A DNA stretch of 64,000 nucleotides from Paraniabella defluvii (GTDB lineage: Bacteria; Bacteroidota; Bacteroidia; Chitinophagales; Chitinophagaceae), in the NCBI GenBank assembly GCA_019316985.1, contig CP079215.1:5518001-5582000 (forward strand), given 5' to 3'. This document shows, piece after piece, positions 20,775-30,793 of the stretch. A model generated the notes under the pieces. The model saw only the letters and a list, made by a program, of their open reading frames with translations. It had not been told where the DNA came from and did not search any database. A program made the translations under genes and the position numbers. Positions within the stretch are counted from its first letter, which is position 1. The number at the start of each line of letters is the position of its first letter.

Positions 20775-21925
20775 ATGAAGAAACATAATAGTTTATTGGC
20801 GGTTCTGTTAAGTGTTGCTTTCAACCTGTCGGCACAGCATGGGCCGGCATTTACCATCAATGGTTACATCAGCAACTTAAGCAATAAGAAAATATATTTG
20901 GGAAATAAAGGTATTGGGTACGGGCCATCCTTTCAACTTAAATTATATGACTCCGTCTTCTCAAAAGACGGGCATTTTTCATTTAAAGGAAAAGTTGACG
21001 AAATTAATTTTTATTCTATTGAAATAGAAAATGGCAAAGGCTGGTTTGCTTTTTTACTGGAGAATGCAGAAGCCAAAATAACTGGAAATGCAGATAGAAT
21101 CTGGACTGCTTCCGTCACAGGCCTGAAGGAAGATTCAATAAGGAGGATATTAATCCGGTCAACCGAAAGGTTGATAAGGGATAGCCTCAATTCATCCTCC
21201 GATAGTGTACAACAGGCCGTAAACAGGGGCGATACTGCCACTGCAAGACATTTTTCCGCCCTTAACCAGTCTTACTTTAAAGAACTGGCTTTAAGAAAAT
21301 ACAAATTTGTGCTTGCGCACAAATCATCAGTAGCAAGTTTGTTTGAACTAGAAGACATCGCCAAGGTTTTAGGAAAAGATACGGCAATTGATCTCTATCA
21401 GCAGCTAGACCCCGGCTTGCTATCTCATAATAAGGCAAAGGATATTGCCTATCAATTATGGGAATTGGATAAACATACACAGGTAGGTAGCTATGCCAGA
21501 GATTTTAACCTAAAGGACCGGAATTCAATCCCGGTTAGTTTACACTCATACAAAGGAAAGTACGTTTTGGTTGATTTTTGGGCCAGCTGGTGTGCACCCT
21601 GCAGGGCTGAAAACCCGAACCTTTTAGCTGCTTATAAAAAATACAGGGATAACAAATTTGATATCTTATCTGTATCGATTGACCAGGACTCAGCAAAATG
21701 GTTACAGGCCGTGCAGCAAGACCGTTTGCCGTGGAAGCAACTGATAGATGCTAAACAGGAAGGAAAACAGGATGTAGCCTTTTTATACGGTATTCAGGCC
21801 ATTCCTATGAATTTTTAATCGACCCTTCGGGAAAAATTATCGCAAAAAATCTAAGGGGTGAAGAATTAGTCTCTTTTTATCTACCGTATATAAATAAGCA
21901 TCGCAAATATTGCATAGCGTGTTAA
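20775..21925 (+). CDS. TlpA-like thioredoxin-fold protein with DUF4369 domain, frameshifted near C-terminus
   Basis: An exported thiol-disulfide protein. MKKHNSLLAVLLSVAFNLSA is a signal peptide. Residues about 25-120 (FTINGYISNLSNKKIYLGNK, a beta-rich segment) fit DUF4369. The C-terminal thioredoxin domain has YVLVDFWASWCAPCRAENPN with the CAPC active site. The cis-proline region follows (QAIPMNF, where Thr is usual before the next residues). A T is missing in the TTTTT run at 21814-21818; with it the protein continues LIDPSGKIIAKNLRGEELV. The end is 21925, or 21897 (LVSFLSTVYK) if a second T is missing near 21875. Likely role: periplasmic disulfide reduction. Confidence 0.85.
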
Positions 21926-22004
21926 AGAAATTGGCCAATAAGTAATTTACGGGTAACGGGTACAGGAAGGGTCTAACATTATTCAGCAAGATTTAACTTT
22001 TCCC

Positions 22005-22098
22005 GGAGATTTCTCCCCGTCCGTACCGGCACGGGCGGGCGCACGCTCTCCGAAGGAGTTCTTCGAACCTGCGTCGCTTAGTCGAACTGATGGGCATT
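22005..22098. repeat. Dispersed repeat copy carrying the 22-base GC-rich block
   Basis: GAGATTTCTCCCCG starts it, the block CCGTACCGGCACGGGCGGGC lies at 22020-22039, and TTAGTCGAACTGATGGGC ends it. It lies between the convergent TlpA-like (plus) and WYL (minus) genes. Confidence 0.65.
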
Positions 22099-22112
22099 AG
22101 GGGACATCATTT

Positions 22113-23119
22113 CTAGTAAGCCCTACCCGCCTGCAATAACCGCTTGGCTATGCGGCCAGCCAGTAAGCGGGGTGCCAGCACTTTGATGGTTTCTCCAAAA
22201 CTCAGTAGCTCCCGTTCCAGCTCAAAATTCAATATCACATCAATGCGAATAATAATGCCGGTTTCATTTTCCTCCACCAGCTGTTGAGAAGGATGCAGCG
22301 GCTTGGTTAACACATAAGGCGCGTTGGGTTTGTTTACCTGTATGAGCACTTTATGCGCACGATCATTCCTGTCTTTGGTTACACCCAGCAGGTCGCTGTA
22401 ATAACGATCCCAGGCCACGCCGGTATGCTCCAGGCAGGGCTCCCCTCGCATTCGGCAACGGTTATCATACGGTCGAGGGCTAGGTTCAATAAATTACTAC
22501 CCTTTTTGCTACGGCATATGAGGAACCAACGGTTGCGGTATTCTTTCAGCAGGTAGGGATAATAAATAGAAGTGCCGGGCTGTTGGGCTTTGAAGGACTG
22601 GTAAGTGATGGTCAATGCTTTTTTATTGCGGATGGCCTGGTATAAAGGCGTAATAAAATGCAGCCCTTTCAACAGCGTATTGGCTTCAAACTGTATATAG
22701 CTTACGGTTTGCCCGGTTGAACTGTATAAACGGTCTTCCAGCCTGGCCACCATTTCGCTCATATCGCCGAGGTATTGAAAAGCGTTGAACTGTTTCAACA
22801 TTTCAATCACTTCTTTTAATCGGTTCATATCAGCCTCGGTCATCGGTGCTTTGGTAATGCTATACTCTTCATCGGCATAATAATAATACTTACGTTCAGC
22901 AATTTCAATAGGAGCATTATAACCCAGCTTATCGCTGCGCATTATTTGAATATCGCCCTGGATGGTTCGTTTACTTACACCGTTCTCCACGCCCTCCTGT
23001 TCATATAGCTTTTCCGATACGGTTTGTATCAGGTCTTCCAATGTCCATTTGCGCATCCGGTTGCGTAAACATCCGTCAATGATCTTGTAACGGATCAGCG
23101 CCAGCTTATTAATTGCCAT
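22113..23119 (-). CDS. WYL-domain transcriptional regulator of the adjacent RNA-repair operon, frameshifted
   Basis: About 335 residues. The ATG at 23119 gives MAINKLALIRYKIIDGCLRN followed by an HTH-like region (WTLEDLIQTVSEKLYEQEG, then SKRTIQGDIQIMRSDKLGYN). The WYL domain contains ALTITYQSFKAQQPG, YYPYLLKEYRNRWFLICRSK and NLALDRMITV. One break near 22440 is repaired to AECEGEPCLEHTGVAWDRYY, and the C-terminal WCX-like part ends AGRIAKRLLQAGRAY. It is divergent from the hen1 gene with only 99 bases between the starts and a good palindrome in that gap. I infer that it controls the repair operon, perhaps sensing RNA fragments or nucleotides through the WYL domain. Confidence 0.85.
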
Positions 23120-23157
23120 AGTTTCAAACCTTTTAATAAAAATCGGGAAATATTTTT

Positions 23158-23182
23158 TACTACGCAAATACATTGCGCAGTA
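23158..23182. promoter_or_regulatory. Candidate operator palindrome between WYL regulator and hen1
   Basis: TACTACGCAA and TTGCGCAGTA are inverted arms of 10 bases with a single mismatch and a 5-base spacer. The site is 38 bases upstream of the regulator ATG and 36 bases upstream of the hen1 ATG. CATCTTTG at 23190-23197 differs in one position from the Bacteroidota minus-7 box TAnnTTTG, which would put the palindrome just upstream of the hen1 promoter core. Confidence 0.55.
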
Positions 23183-23218
23183 CCCTTATCATCTTTGTTT
23201 CAACAAAATAAAAAAGGT

Positions 23219-24530
23219 ATGATTATAACCATTTACAGCACCAACCCACTCCTGGCGGATATTCTTCATAAGAACCCGCAAACAGATGAGGGTTTGTATG
23301 CCAAACCACTAAAATCGGGGATCGTGGTTGGCCACGTGGCTTCAGCAAATGAGTACGAGGTTTTGTTCCAGGATAAAGGCCATAGCTATACGGATGACAG
23401 CAGCAACCAACTGGATTTTCAAAGCCATTGTAATCCGCTGATCGTTTTAAACATCAGCACCGAATTATTCAGTCACCTGCTGAAAGAAAAAACAGCATAC
23501 GAGGCACAGGAAATAACCTGGCTAAACGGTTTAACCAGGGAAAGGCAGATACAGTGCCCTGCACGATAACCGTACCGGTGTTTTATATTAATTCCAGCTG
23601 GTTTCGCAACGGTGTTTTTTGCTGGAAAAATATTTTAAAGGCATCAGCGTACAACAGAGCGTAGGCAATAATTTCACCCTTACCATAACAGGGGCTACTA
23701 TATTTGAGGCTGTCAATTTATTGAACCTTACAGCGCTCTTTACGCACCTTACCAATATCGATGCCTTCAATACTTTTATTGATGACTCATTCGCGCAGAA
23801 ATACCTGCGGGTGTTAACCAACCTGGAGCGCGTACCTTATTTTGTACACTATCTTTTTATAAGAAGAGCGGTAAAAAACAAGGCACAGTTTGCACTCGTA
23901 AAACCGGCACTGGAAACCTACCTGGCGCAATACGGTATTAAAGCCAATCTGATTAATGAGGATACGCAACGGTCGAGGCTGGGTTTTATTACCGAAGAAG
24001 CAGGAATCGATCACCCGGTGCTGGATATTGGTTGCGGCGAATTTGCTTATTACAAGCGACTGGTGAATAAAGGCATGCAACATCCGTATTATGCGGTTGA
24101 CCGTAACGAAAACCTTAGAAGATTGGGAGAGAATATTATGAACCGGATGGATAGGGACAACCTGTTCTTCTATACAGATATTGAACAGGTAACCTGTAAC
24201 GAAACAATCAATATCATTATCAGCGAAGTAATTGAACACAATACGCGCGAAGCGTCAGTGGCCCTGATACAAAAAGCAATGTCTTTTAATTTTAATCTAA
24301 TCATCATCTCCACGCCGAATGCGGAGTTTAACCAGTTCTATTTTGACAGTGGTTTCCGCCATGATGATCATCACTTTGAATTTACCGGTGAGGAGTTCAG
24401 GTTATTTATTGAAGACTGTATGGCCAACGGCATACATGCGGAGGTAGCATATGCACAGGTAGGCGATGAATTAAATGGCATCCGCCCTACTCAATTAGTG
24501 ATCATTAAAAAAACTGCAGATCATGAATAA
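23219..24530 (+). CDS. hen1: Hen1: 3'-terminal RNA ribose 2'-O-methyltransferase, frameshifted
   Basis: Bacterial Hen1 methylates the 2'-OH at the 3' end of a broken RNA before ligation, so that the sealed RNA resists a second cut. The N-terminal part (MIITIYSTNPLLADILHKNP, GLYAKPLKSG, HCNPLIVLNIS) is the Hen1 N-terminal domain. The C-terminal methyltransferase has the SAM loop VLDIGCGEFAYYKRL and the metal-binding ISEVIEHNTREA, then IISTPNAEFN and FRHDDHHFEF, all hallmark motifs. Breaks at about 23538 (one G) and 23614 (one T) rejoin to TVPVFYINSSWFRNGVFLLE. About 438 residues. The start is the ATG directly after AAAAAAGGT. Its last 8 bases overlap the next gene, which argues for translational coupling. 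Confidence 0.93.
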
Positions 24531-25723
24531 TAACACAAAGATCCAGGAGCTGAGAAAAATAACATCAAGGATCAACTGGATGAGTGAGCATAAAATTAAT
24601 GCCTTCTCTCCTACCATCGCACCGGCGCCTAAATCGATAGCTCACAATGAAATTGAAAGCATTTATGAAGGGCTGCGTTACTATGTAAAGAATGGTGTAC
24701 AGGACATCGTAATACAAAAAAGTATATGGGCTCTTATTGCGATATTTACCTGCACAAAGACCTGGACGAAACTTATTTTGTAAGCCGCAATGGACATAAG
24801 ATAGAGCATATCAACCTTACAGAGGCAAAAATAGCCTGCGAAGAATTGTATAACCGGTTCGACTGGACAAACCTGGAATTGGTGATCATACAGGCCGAGC
24901 TGATGCCCTGGGATGTATTGGGAAAGGGGTTGATTAAAAATGAATTTGAGGGCTACTTGAACGCGCATCAGCAACACCTGGCATTTATACAAAAATCGAG
25001 GTTGTTCGAAAAGCTGTTAAAGGTGCAATCTGGCAGCGCTTATACAGCATTTCAAAATGACCGTAAGGCCCTGCGCGGTAAGGCCTTCAGGGAGAAATAC
25101 CCGGGGCATGTAATTCGGCAGCATTCCGCTTTGCAGGAACTGAATATACCGGACATGGAACAATATGCCCATGGCATCAACATTTTTGAACAGCAGGTAA
25201 TGCACTATGGACAGGAGGCGGTTCTTCATTTCAAGCCTTTCAATATTCTGAAAAAGTATATGCTGACGGGCGTGAAGAAATACCGAATGACAACAAAACC
25301 TACAGCCAGGTAAACGACGACGAGATGCAGGTGTTGCATATAACTGATGAAGCTGATATAGCCGCAAAAGCGGCGTTGTTATACGAATGGTTTGACTCCT
25401 TAAGCGCTGAAAAGGAAGAAGGCATTGTGATAAAGCCCGCTCAGGCATTTGTAAAAAATGTAGCGCCTGCGCTTAAAGTAAGAAATAATAATTACCTCAC
25501 TATGATCTACGGTGTCCATTTTCAAAGTGAGCTGGAGCAACAGATCAGAAAACGTAGTATCCGCGCCAAATTATCCTGTTCGATTAATGACTGGGCGATC
25601 AATTACCAGTTATTGCAGATTCCTTACAGGGAAATCAACCCCGAGAATTACTATTATAAAAACCTGGTGCTCGACCGGATACTGGAAGAAGCGGCAGAGA
25701 GCCAACTGGATCCGGCTTTATAA
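24523..25723 (+). CDS. Pnkp-type ATP-dependent RNA ligase (stand-alone ligase domain), frameshifted
   Basis: About 400 residues related to the ligase domain of bacterial Pnkp. Adding one A to the AAAAAA run at 24715-24720 gives QKKYMGSYCDIYLHK, matching the nucleotidyltransferase motif I KxxG (KYMGS) that takes AMP onto lysine. Motif IV appears as EEGIVIKP and motif V as APALKVRNNNYL. The end LDRILEEAAESQLDPAL resembles the DPRL tail of Pnkp ligases. A second break near 25252 (AAAAAG) is repaired to ILKKVYADGREEIPNDNK. It would seal 5'-phosphate and 3'-OH RNA ends. Canonical Pnkp fuses kinase, metallophosphatase and ligase; here the ligase is separate. Its start overlaps hen1. Confidence 0.87.
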
Positions 25724-25743
25724 ACAACATAAAAAAACAACAA

Positions 25744-26658
25744 ATGAAAAATAAGAATCCTCAATTAATGATACTGATAGGTGCGCCTGGAAGTGGCAAA
25801 ACCACTTTTGCAAAGTATCATGTACGTACTCACGTAAACTGGGTACGGGTATGCAGGGATGATTTCAGAACCATGCAGTTTTCGCAAACCTTTCTTACAG
25901 ATGAAATGGAAGCGGCGCTTACCGATATGATCTTTGCAGCCATTGAAGGTATGTTGCTGAAAAAAATAAATGTAATAGCCGATGCTACGCATACCAAGGC
26001 TGAATACCTGGAACAATACATAACCAGCTTTGGTAACCTGGCAGATATAACCTTTAAAATATTTGATGTAGACAGAACCACTTTAAAGCAGCGTTGCGAA
26101 GCCAGGAAGCCATGACGGGAAAATGGATACCGCCTAAAGCCATCCATCATCATGTGGATGCTTTGGAAAAACTTAAAACTCAGTTCGATCTTTCCGTAAG
26201 GAACCGGCGCCGATTGCAGCATATGGTTAAGGAGCAGGAGGCCCATCTTCCAAAAGCTGTTATCTGCGATTTGGATGGTACGCTTGCTTTAATGGATGAT
26301 CGTGATCCTTTTGATGCATCCGGTTGTGAGAACGACCGGTTGAACCAGGCCGTTGCTAACACTTTGAACTTTTATCATCAAAACGGTTATCAAATTTTAT
26401 TGGTGTCAGGCCGAGAAGACAAATACCGGGAGCCGACATTGCGCTTCCTGGAAAAGCATGCCATCCCTTTCAATGGCTTATGGATGCGGCCTCGGGGCAA
26501 TTACATTAAGGACAGCGTGTTGAAAAAGAGCTGTTTGAACAGGAGATCGCAGGCCGGTATCATGTATCGCTTGTATGGATGACCGCGACCAGGTGGTGGA
26601 TATGTGGCGGAAGGAATTGCAGCTGCCTTGCTTCCAGGTGTTTTATGGAAAGTTTTAG
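25744..26658 (+). CDS. Polynucleotide 5'-kinase / HAD 3'-phosphatase (T4 Pnkp-like), frameshifted
   Basis: About 304 residues with two catalytic domains for RNA end healing. The N-terminal P-loop kinase has MILIGAPGSGKTTFAKYHV, then VCRDDFRTMQF and NVIADATHTKAEY. The C-terminal HAD domain has AVICDLDGTLALMDD (nucleophile Asp motif), LLVSGREDKYREP, IKDSVLKK (Lys) and, after repair near 26575, VMDDRDQVVDMW. Breaks lie near 26100, 26518-26575. The protein ends CFQVFYGKF, stop 26656-26658. T4 Pnkp has the same kinase-HAD order. It follows the ligase gene by 20 bases, so hen1, ligase and this gene form one unit covering kinase, phosphatase, methylation and ligation. Confidence 0.88.
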
Positions 26659-26669
26659 AGTATGCAGTA

Positions 26670-26745
26670 CTGTCATGCTGAGCCTGACGAAGCAAAGCGT
26701 GGGCTATCGTCTTCGAATACCCTTCGTCAGGCTCAAGGTGACATA
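26670..26745. repeat. Dispersed hairpin repeat
   Basis: TGTCATGCTGAGCCTGACGA on the left and CCTTCGTCAGGCTCAAGGTG on the right pair over more than 20 bases around a loop. It lies just after the RNA-repair operon and could also serve as its terminator-like end. A GIY-YIG gene follows. Confidence 0.7.
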
Positions 26746-26814
26746 TGAGTTCGGATAGCGCAGCATTTTCAAACTGAGCATTGAACATAGCCCATTCAAT
26801 CCTAACTTTATACT

Positions 26815-27127
26815 ATGAAGCGCTACTATGTTTATATACTAAAGTGTGCTGACGGCTCCTATTACACCGGCATTACTGGTAACCTTGAACAACGACTACG
26901 CATTCATGAAAGCGGCGAGAATATTGGTTGCTACACTTATTCCAGACGTCCCTTGACACTTGTTTACTATGATTACTTTACATGATGTCAGAAAAGCCAT
27001 TGCATTTGAAAAGCAGGTAAAGGGTTGGTCGAGACGTAAGAAGGAAGCTCTAATGCAATCTGATTGGGATAAGCTAAGGCTGTTTTCCAGGAACTATACG
27101 CAATATGGAAAATCGGACTCGGAGTGA
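26815..27127 (+). CDS. GIY-YIG nuclease family protein (second copy type), frameshifted
   Basis: About 104 residues. MKRYYVYILKCADGSYYTGI shows YVYIL and YTG; the arginine follows in NLEQRLRIHESG. A break at about 26984 is repaired to DVRKAIAFEKQVKGWSRRKK, followed by EALMQSDWDKLRLFSRNYTQ to a stop at 27125-27127. It is only distantly similar to the GIY-YIG gene at 19643, so this is not a recent duplicate. Like that gene it lies between dispersed palindromic repeats. Function unknown beyond probable nuclease fold. Confidence 0.85.
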
Positions 27128-27159
27128 TTTAACGGCCTTGCTCGATTAGTGAACACCCT

Positions 27160-27430
27160 TCGGCATCCCGATAGCTATCGGGACCCCTTCGTCACGCTCA
27201 GGGTGACATCTGGATCGAGATCAGAAGCGCTGTCATGCTGAGCATGACGAAGCAGAGCGCAGGCTTACTGTACGTTGTTGAATACCCTTCGTCACGTCAG
27301 GGTGACATTTGGATCGAGATCAGAAGCGCTGTCATGCTGAGCATGACGAAGCAGAGCGCAGGCTTGCTGTACGTTGTTGAATACCCTTCGTCACGCTCAG
27401 GGTGACATCTGGGGTGAGATCAGGGTGACA
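27160..27430. repeat. Repeat cluster with 99-100-base tandem duplication and 16-base palindrome
   Basis: CCCGATAGCTATCGGG at 27167-27182 is a perfect palindrome. Then units 27201-27299 and 27300-27399 are almost identical (GAGATCAGAAGCGCTGTCAT, later GCAGAGCGCAGGCTT and GTACGTTGTTGAATACCC), with a partial third copy after 27400. Each unit contains the inverted arms CTGAGCATGACGAAG and CTTCGTCACGCTCAG. No gene seen. It separates convergent GIY-YIG and ackA genes. Confidence 0.8.
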
Positions 27431-27448
27431 TTGGGGTCCAAGATCGGC

Positions 27449-28652
27449 TCACTTCACCACTTCCCAGGTTTGTAAAGCAATTTCCAGCTCCTCGTTGGTA
27501 GGCACTACCAATATTTTTACCCGGCTATCAGCTGCCTGGATCTCTACCGGCTGCCGGGGATGATTTTTTGAAATATTGGTATTTTCATCAATGATAATCC
27601 CTAAAGCAGACAAGTTGCTGCAGGAAAGCTGCCGGGTTAGCGCGTCATTCTCTCCTATGCCGGCGGTAAATATTATGGTATCTACCCCGTTTAAAACCGC
27701 CGTATAGGCCCCTATATATTTCTTGATGCGATGGGTATACATTTCATAACAAAGAATGGCATGTTTGTCTCCTTCATGGTACAGCTTGCTAACATCGCGC
27801 GCATCATTGCTACCCGCAATACCCAGCATACCACTTTGTTTGTTCAGAGTATTTTTTATATTCTCTAAAGACATGTTCATTTCTTCAGCCATGTGAAAAA
27901 TGACAGAAGGATCGATATCCCCGCTGCGGGTGCCCATGATCAGCCCGGCCAGCGGACCAAAGCCCATGCTGGTTTCCACGCTTTCGCCCTTCTCATTAAT
28001 AGCGCACATGCTCGCGCCATTGCCCAGGTGTATAGTAATGGCTTTAAGGTTGTTTTTATTTAAATACTTTGAAGCCTGCTCGTACACATACTTATGACTG
28101 GTGCCATGGAAGCCGTAGGCGCGGATGCGGTCTTCCTGTAAAACTGCTCCGGTATGGCATAGCGAAAAGCTTTATCCGGAATGGTATGATGAAAAGCAGT
28201 ATCAAATACTACCACCTGTATAGCATTAGGAAAAGCCTTTTCTGCTGCGTTAATACCTATAAGATTGGCGGGATTGTGCAGCGGCGCCAAAGGGATCAGG
28301 TCCTCAATAGCCTGCTTTACCTCGCTGGTAACAATTTGGGTTTGGGTATAATGCTCACCGCCATGCACCACCCGGTGACCGATTGCTTTAATATCTTCCC
28401 GTTGCGGTATTACACCGGTTTCCCCATCCACCAGCAGGTTGGATATGACGTTAAAAGCAACAGTATGATCCGGCAGCTCAGCAGTCAAGTTCTTTTTGAT
28501 TCATTCCCGTCTTTTGTCCATGCATGATTGATATTACTGCCGTCCATTCCAATACGCTCTGCCAGGCCCTTAGCCAGCACCACACCGGTTTCTACATTAA
28601 TAAGCTGGTACTTTAAAGACGAGCTGCCGGCATTAATTACCAATATTTCCAT
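27449..28652 (-). CDS. ackA: Acetate kinase, frameshifted
   Basis: It converts acetyl phosphate and ADP to acetate and ATP, or the reverse, in the cytosol. The start MEILVINAGSSSLKYQLI is the family signature, followed by HLGNGASMCAI, GLIMGTRSGDIDP and IIFTAGIGENDALT. About 401 residues, as expected. Breaks are near 28497 (one A missing in a AAAAG run; true sequence GNESKKNLTAELPDHT) and near 28075-28130. It begins 26 bases after pta on the same strand, forming the usual pta-ackA pair. Confidence 0.95.
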
Positions 28653-28678
28653 TAAATCCTTTTGATATTTTTATTTAA

Positions 28679-30762
28679 CTATTGCCCCGACTGAATGGCA
28701 GTGATCACTACGGTATTATAAATATCATCGACAGTAGCCCCACGACTCAAATCGTTAATGGGCTTGTTTAAGCCCTGCAACATGGGACCTACCGCCAAAG
28801 CGCCGGTTTCTCTTTGCACGGCTTTATAGGTATTATTACCCGTATTCAGATCGGGGAATATCAATACGTTTGCCTGTCCGGCTACCGGAGAGTTTGGCAT
28901 TTTGCTCCGGCCTACAACCGGGTCCACAGCCGCGTCGTATTGTATAGGCCCCTCCACCAACAGATCAGGCCTTTTTCTTTAACAATAGCTGTTGCGGTTC
29001 TTACTTTTTCCACTTCAGCGCCACTACCGGATGCCCCGGATGAATAAGAAAGCATGGCTACTTTGGGAGTAGTGATACCAAAAGCTTTTGCGGAATCGGC
29101 CGAAGACATGGCTATTTCCGCCAGTTGTTCTGCAGTTGGATTGGGCACAATGGCACAGTCGCCATACACCAATACCCTATCATGCAACAACATGAAAAAT
29201 ATAGAAGAAACCGTATTAAAGCCGGGACGCGTTTTTACAAATTGCAAAGCCGGCTTAATCGTATGCGCTGTAGTATTGACCGCACCCGATACCATTCCAT
29301 CTGCCTCCCCTTTATATACCATCATCGTTCCATAGTAAGACACATCCAGCATCAGGTCTTCAGCGGCAGCCAGCTCCAGCCCTTTGGATTTGCGCAGCTC
29401 ATATAAAGTATTGCTGTATTCTTTATACTTCTCACTATTCTCAGGATCGATAATTTTGATTCTTTCATCATCCCAATGCAAGCCCAGTTGGGTTACTTTG
29501 GCCTTTATAGAATCAGGGTTACCCAGTACCGTCAGGTACACAATTTTATCCTTCGCCAGGTTGGATGCAGCCGTTAATATACGGTCATCCGTCCCTTCGG
29601 GTAATACAATATGTCGCTGTAATTTCTTGGCTGTAACCAGCATATTATACTGGAACATGCGCGGAGTAATACTTTCCGTTTTTACAGAGTTGATCTTTTC
29701 ACTTAATGCTTCTGCATCAACAGCTCCTTCAAAAGATCGAGGCATAGCTTGATCTTGTACTGGTTAGCGGGATAGATACGTGTTTTGATATTCGCCACTT
29801 TATTGGCGGTTTCAAAAGTACCGGTAGGCACAGCCAGTATGGGTAAAGGCTTTTGAGAGCCATCCATCAGGTTAACGATGGACCGCTCGGGTAAAAATCC
29901 TGCTGATAAAACGATACCTGCTACATTAGGATATTTTGGTGATATATTGGCCAGCATGGTGCCTACGATCAGGTCGCCCCTATCACCGGGAATCACACAA
30001 ACGCAATCTTCCTGCATGCGGGGCAGGTAATTGGCCAGCTGCATACCCCGATGATAGAACTCTTGGCTACATTTTCCAGCTTGTCGGCTCCAAATAGAAC
30101 ATGCGCTTTTAAATGATCGGCAATCTCCTGCATAGATGGTTTGGTCAGCTCCTCATCATTAGGAATAACGGACACTACGATCTCATTACGCAGGTGCTTA
30201 TCAATCTTTTCTTTTACCTCCTGCACATTTTTGGTACACCTGCTTACAAATAAGCCGATAATATTTAAATCTTTTGCCAGGAAAGAATGCACTTCTGCTA
30301 TTACATTGTGTACCAGGTTGGCAACTGTAGCAAAACTATCTCTGGTAACCAGCAATACCGGCATCGCCAGGCTTTGCGCTACGGAAGCATTAAAGTCGGC
30401 TTCAAAAACGGAGCCTTCCTCTTTAAAGTCGCTGCCCTCTACCAATACAAAATCAAATTGTTCTTCGAGCCTTTTGTATTTATTATTGATGATGGTTTCA
30501 TACACTTCGTTCAGCTTGCCCTGGTTCTCCATCTCGCTCAGCTCCGACCTGGTAAATGCATACGCCTCTTCGTATGCCATATTAATTTTGAAATGCGTTA
30601 ATATGGTATCGATATGATTATCCTTTGGCTCATGACTATCAATCAGCGGCTTGAAATAAGCTACTTTAGTGGTAGTACGCTGCAACATCTGCATCAGGCC
30701 CAGGCTGATCAATAATTTCCGCTCTGCGCAGTAGGGGTTATTACATAAACGGAACGGTTCAT
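28679..30762 (-). CDS. pta: Phosphate acetyltransferase (long form), frameshifted
   Basis: It interconverts acetyl-CoA and acetyl phosphate. About 694 residues, the long form with an N-terminal P-loop/DRTGG regulatory region and a C-terminal catalytic PTA_PTB domain. Repair near 30730 gives the start MNRSVYVITPTAQSGKLLI, which has the P-loop-like opening of this form, so I use the ATG at 30762. The catalytic part has HIVLPEGTDDRILTAASNL, SSGASGSGAEVEKVR and QYDAAVDPVVGRSKMPN, near-perfect family motifs. Other breaks lie near 30044, 29745 and 28950. It sits 31 bases after the lldD-like stop and 26 bases before ackA. Confidence 0.95.
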
Positions 30763-30793
30763 TACTATAAGTTTTGCAGCCCAATATGCTGCG

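Noticed and set aside
23588..24239. Minus-strand frames opposite hen1
   Set aside because: Antisense to the SAM-binding and EVIEH motifs of Hen1; no independent support.
24681..26246. Several minus-strand frames opposite the ligase and kinase genes
   Set aside because: The plus strand carries continuous nucleotidyltransferase and P-loop motifs; the opposite frames have no recognisable features.
30141..30617. 158-codon plus-strand open frame opposite pta
   Set aside because: It is antisense to a clear pta domain and has the serine/leucine-rich composition usual for shadow frames.
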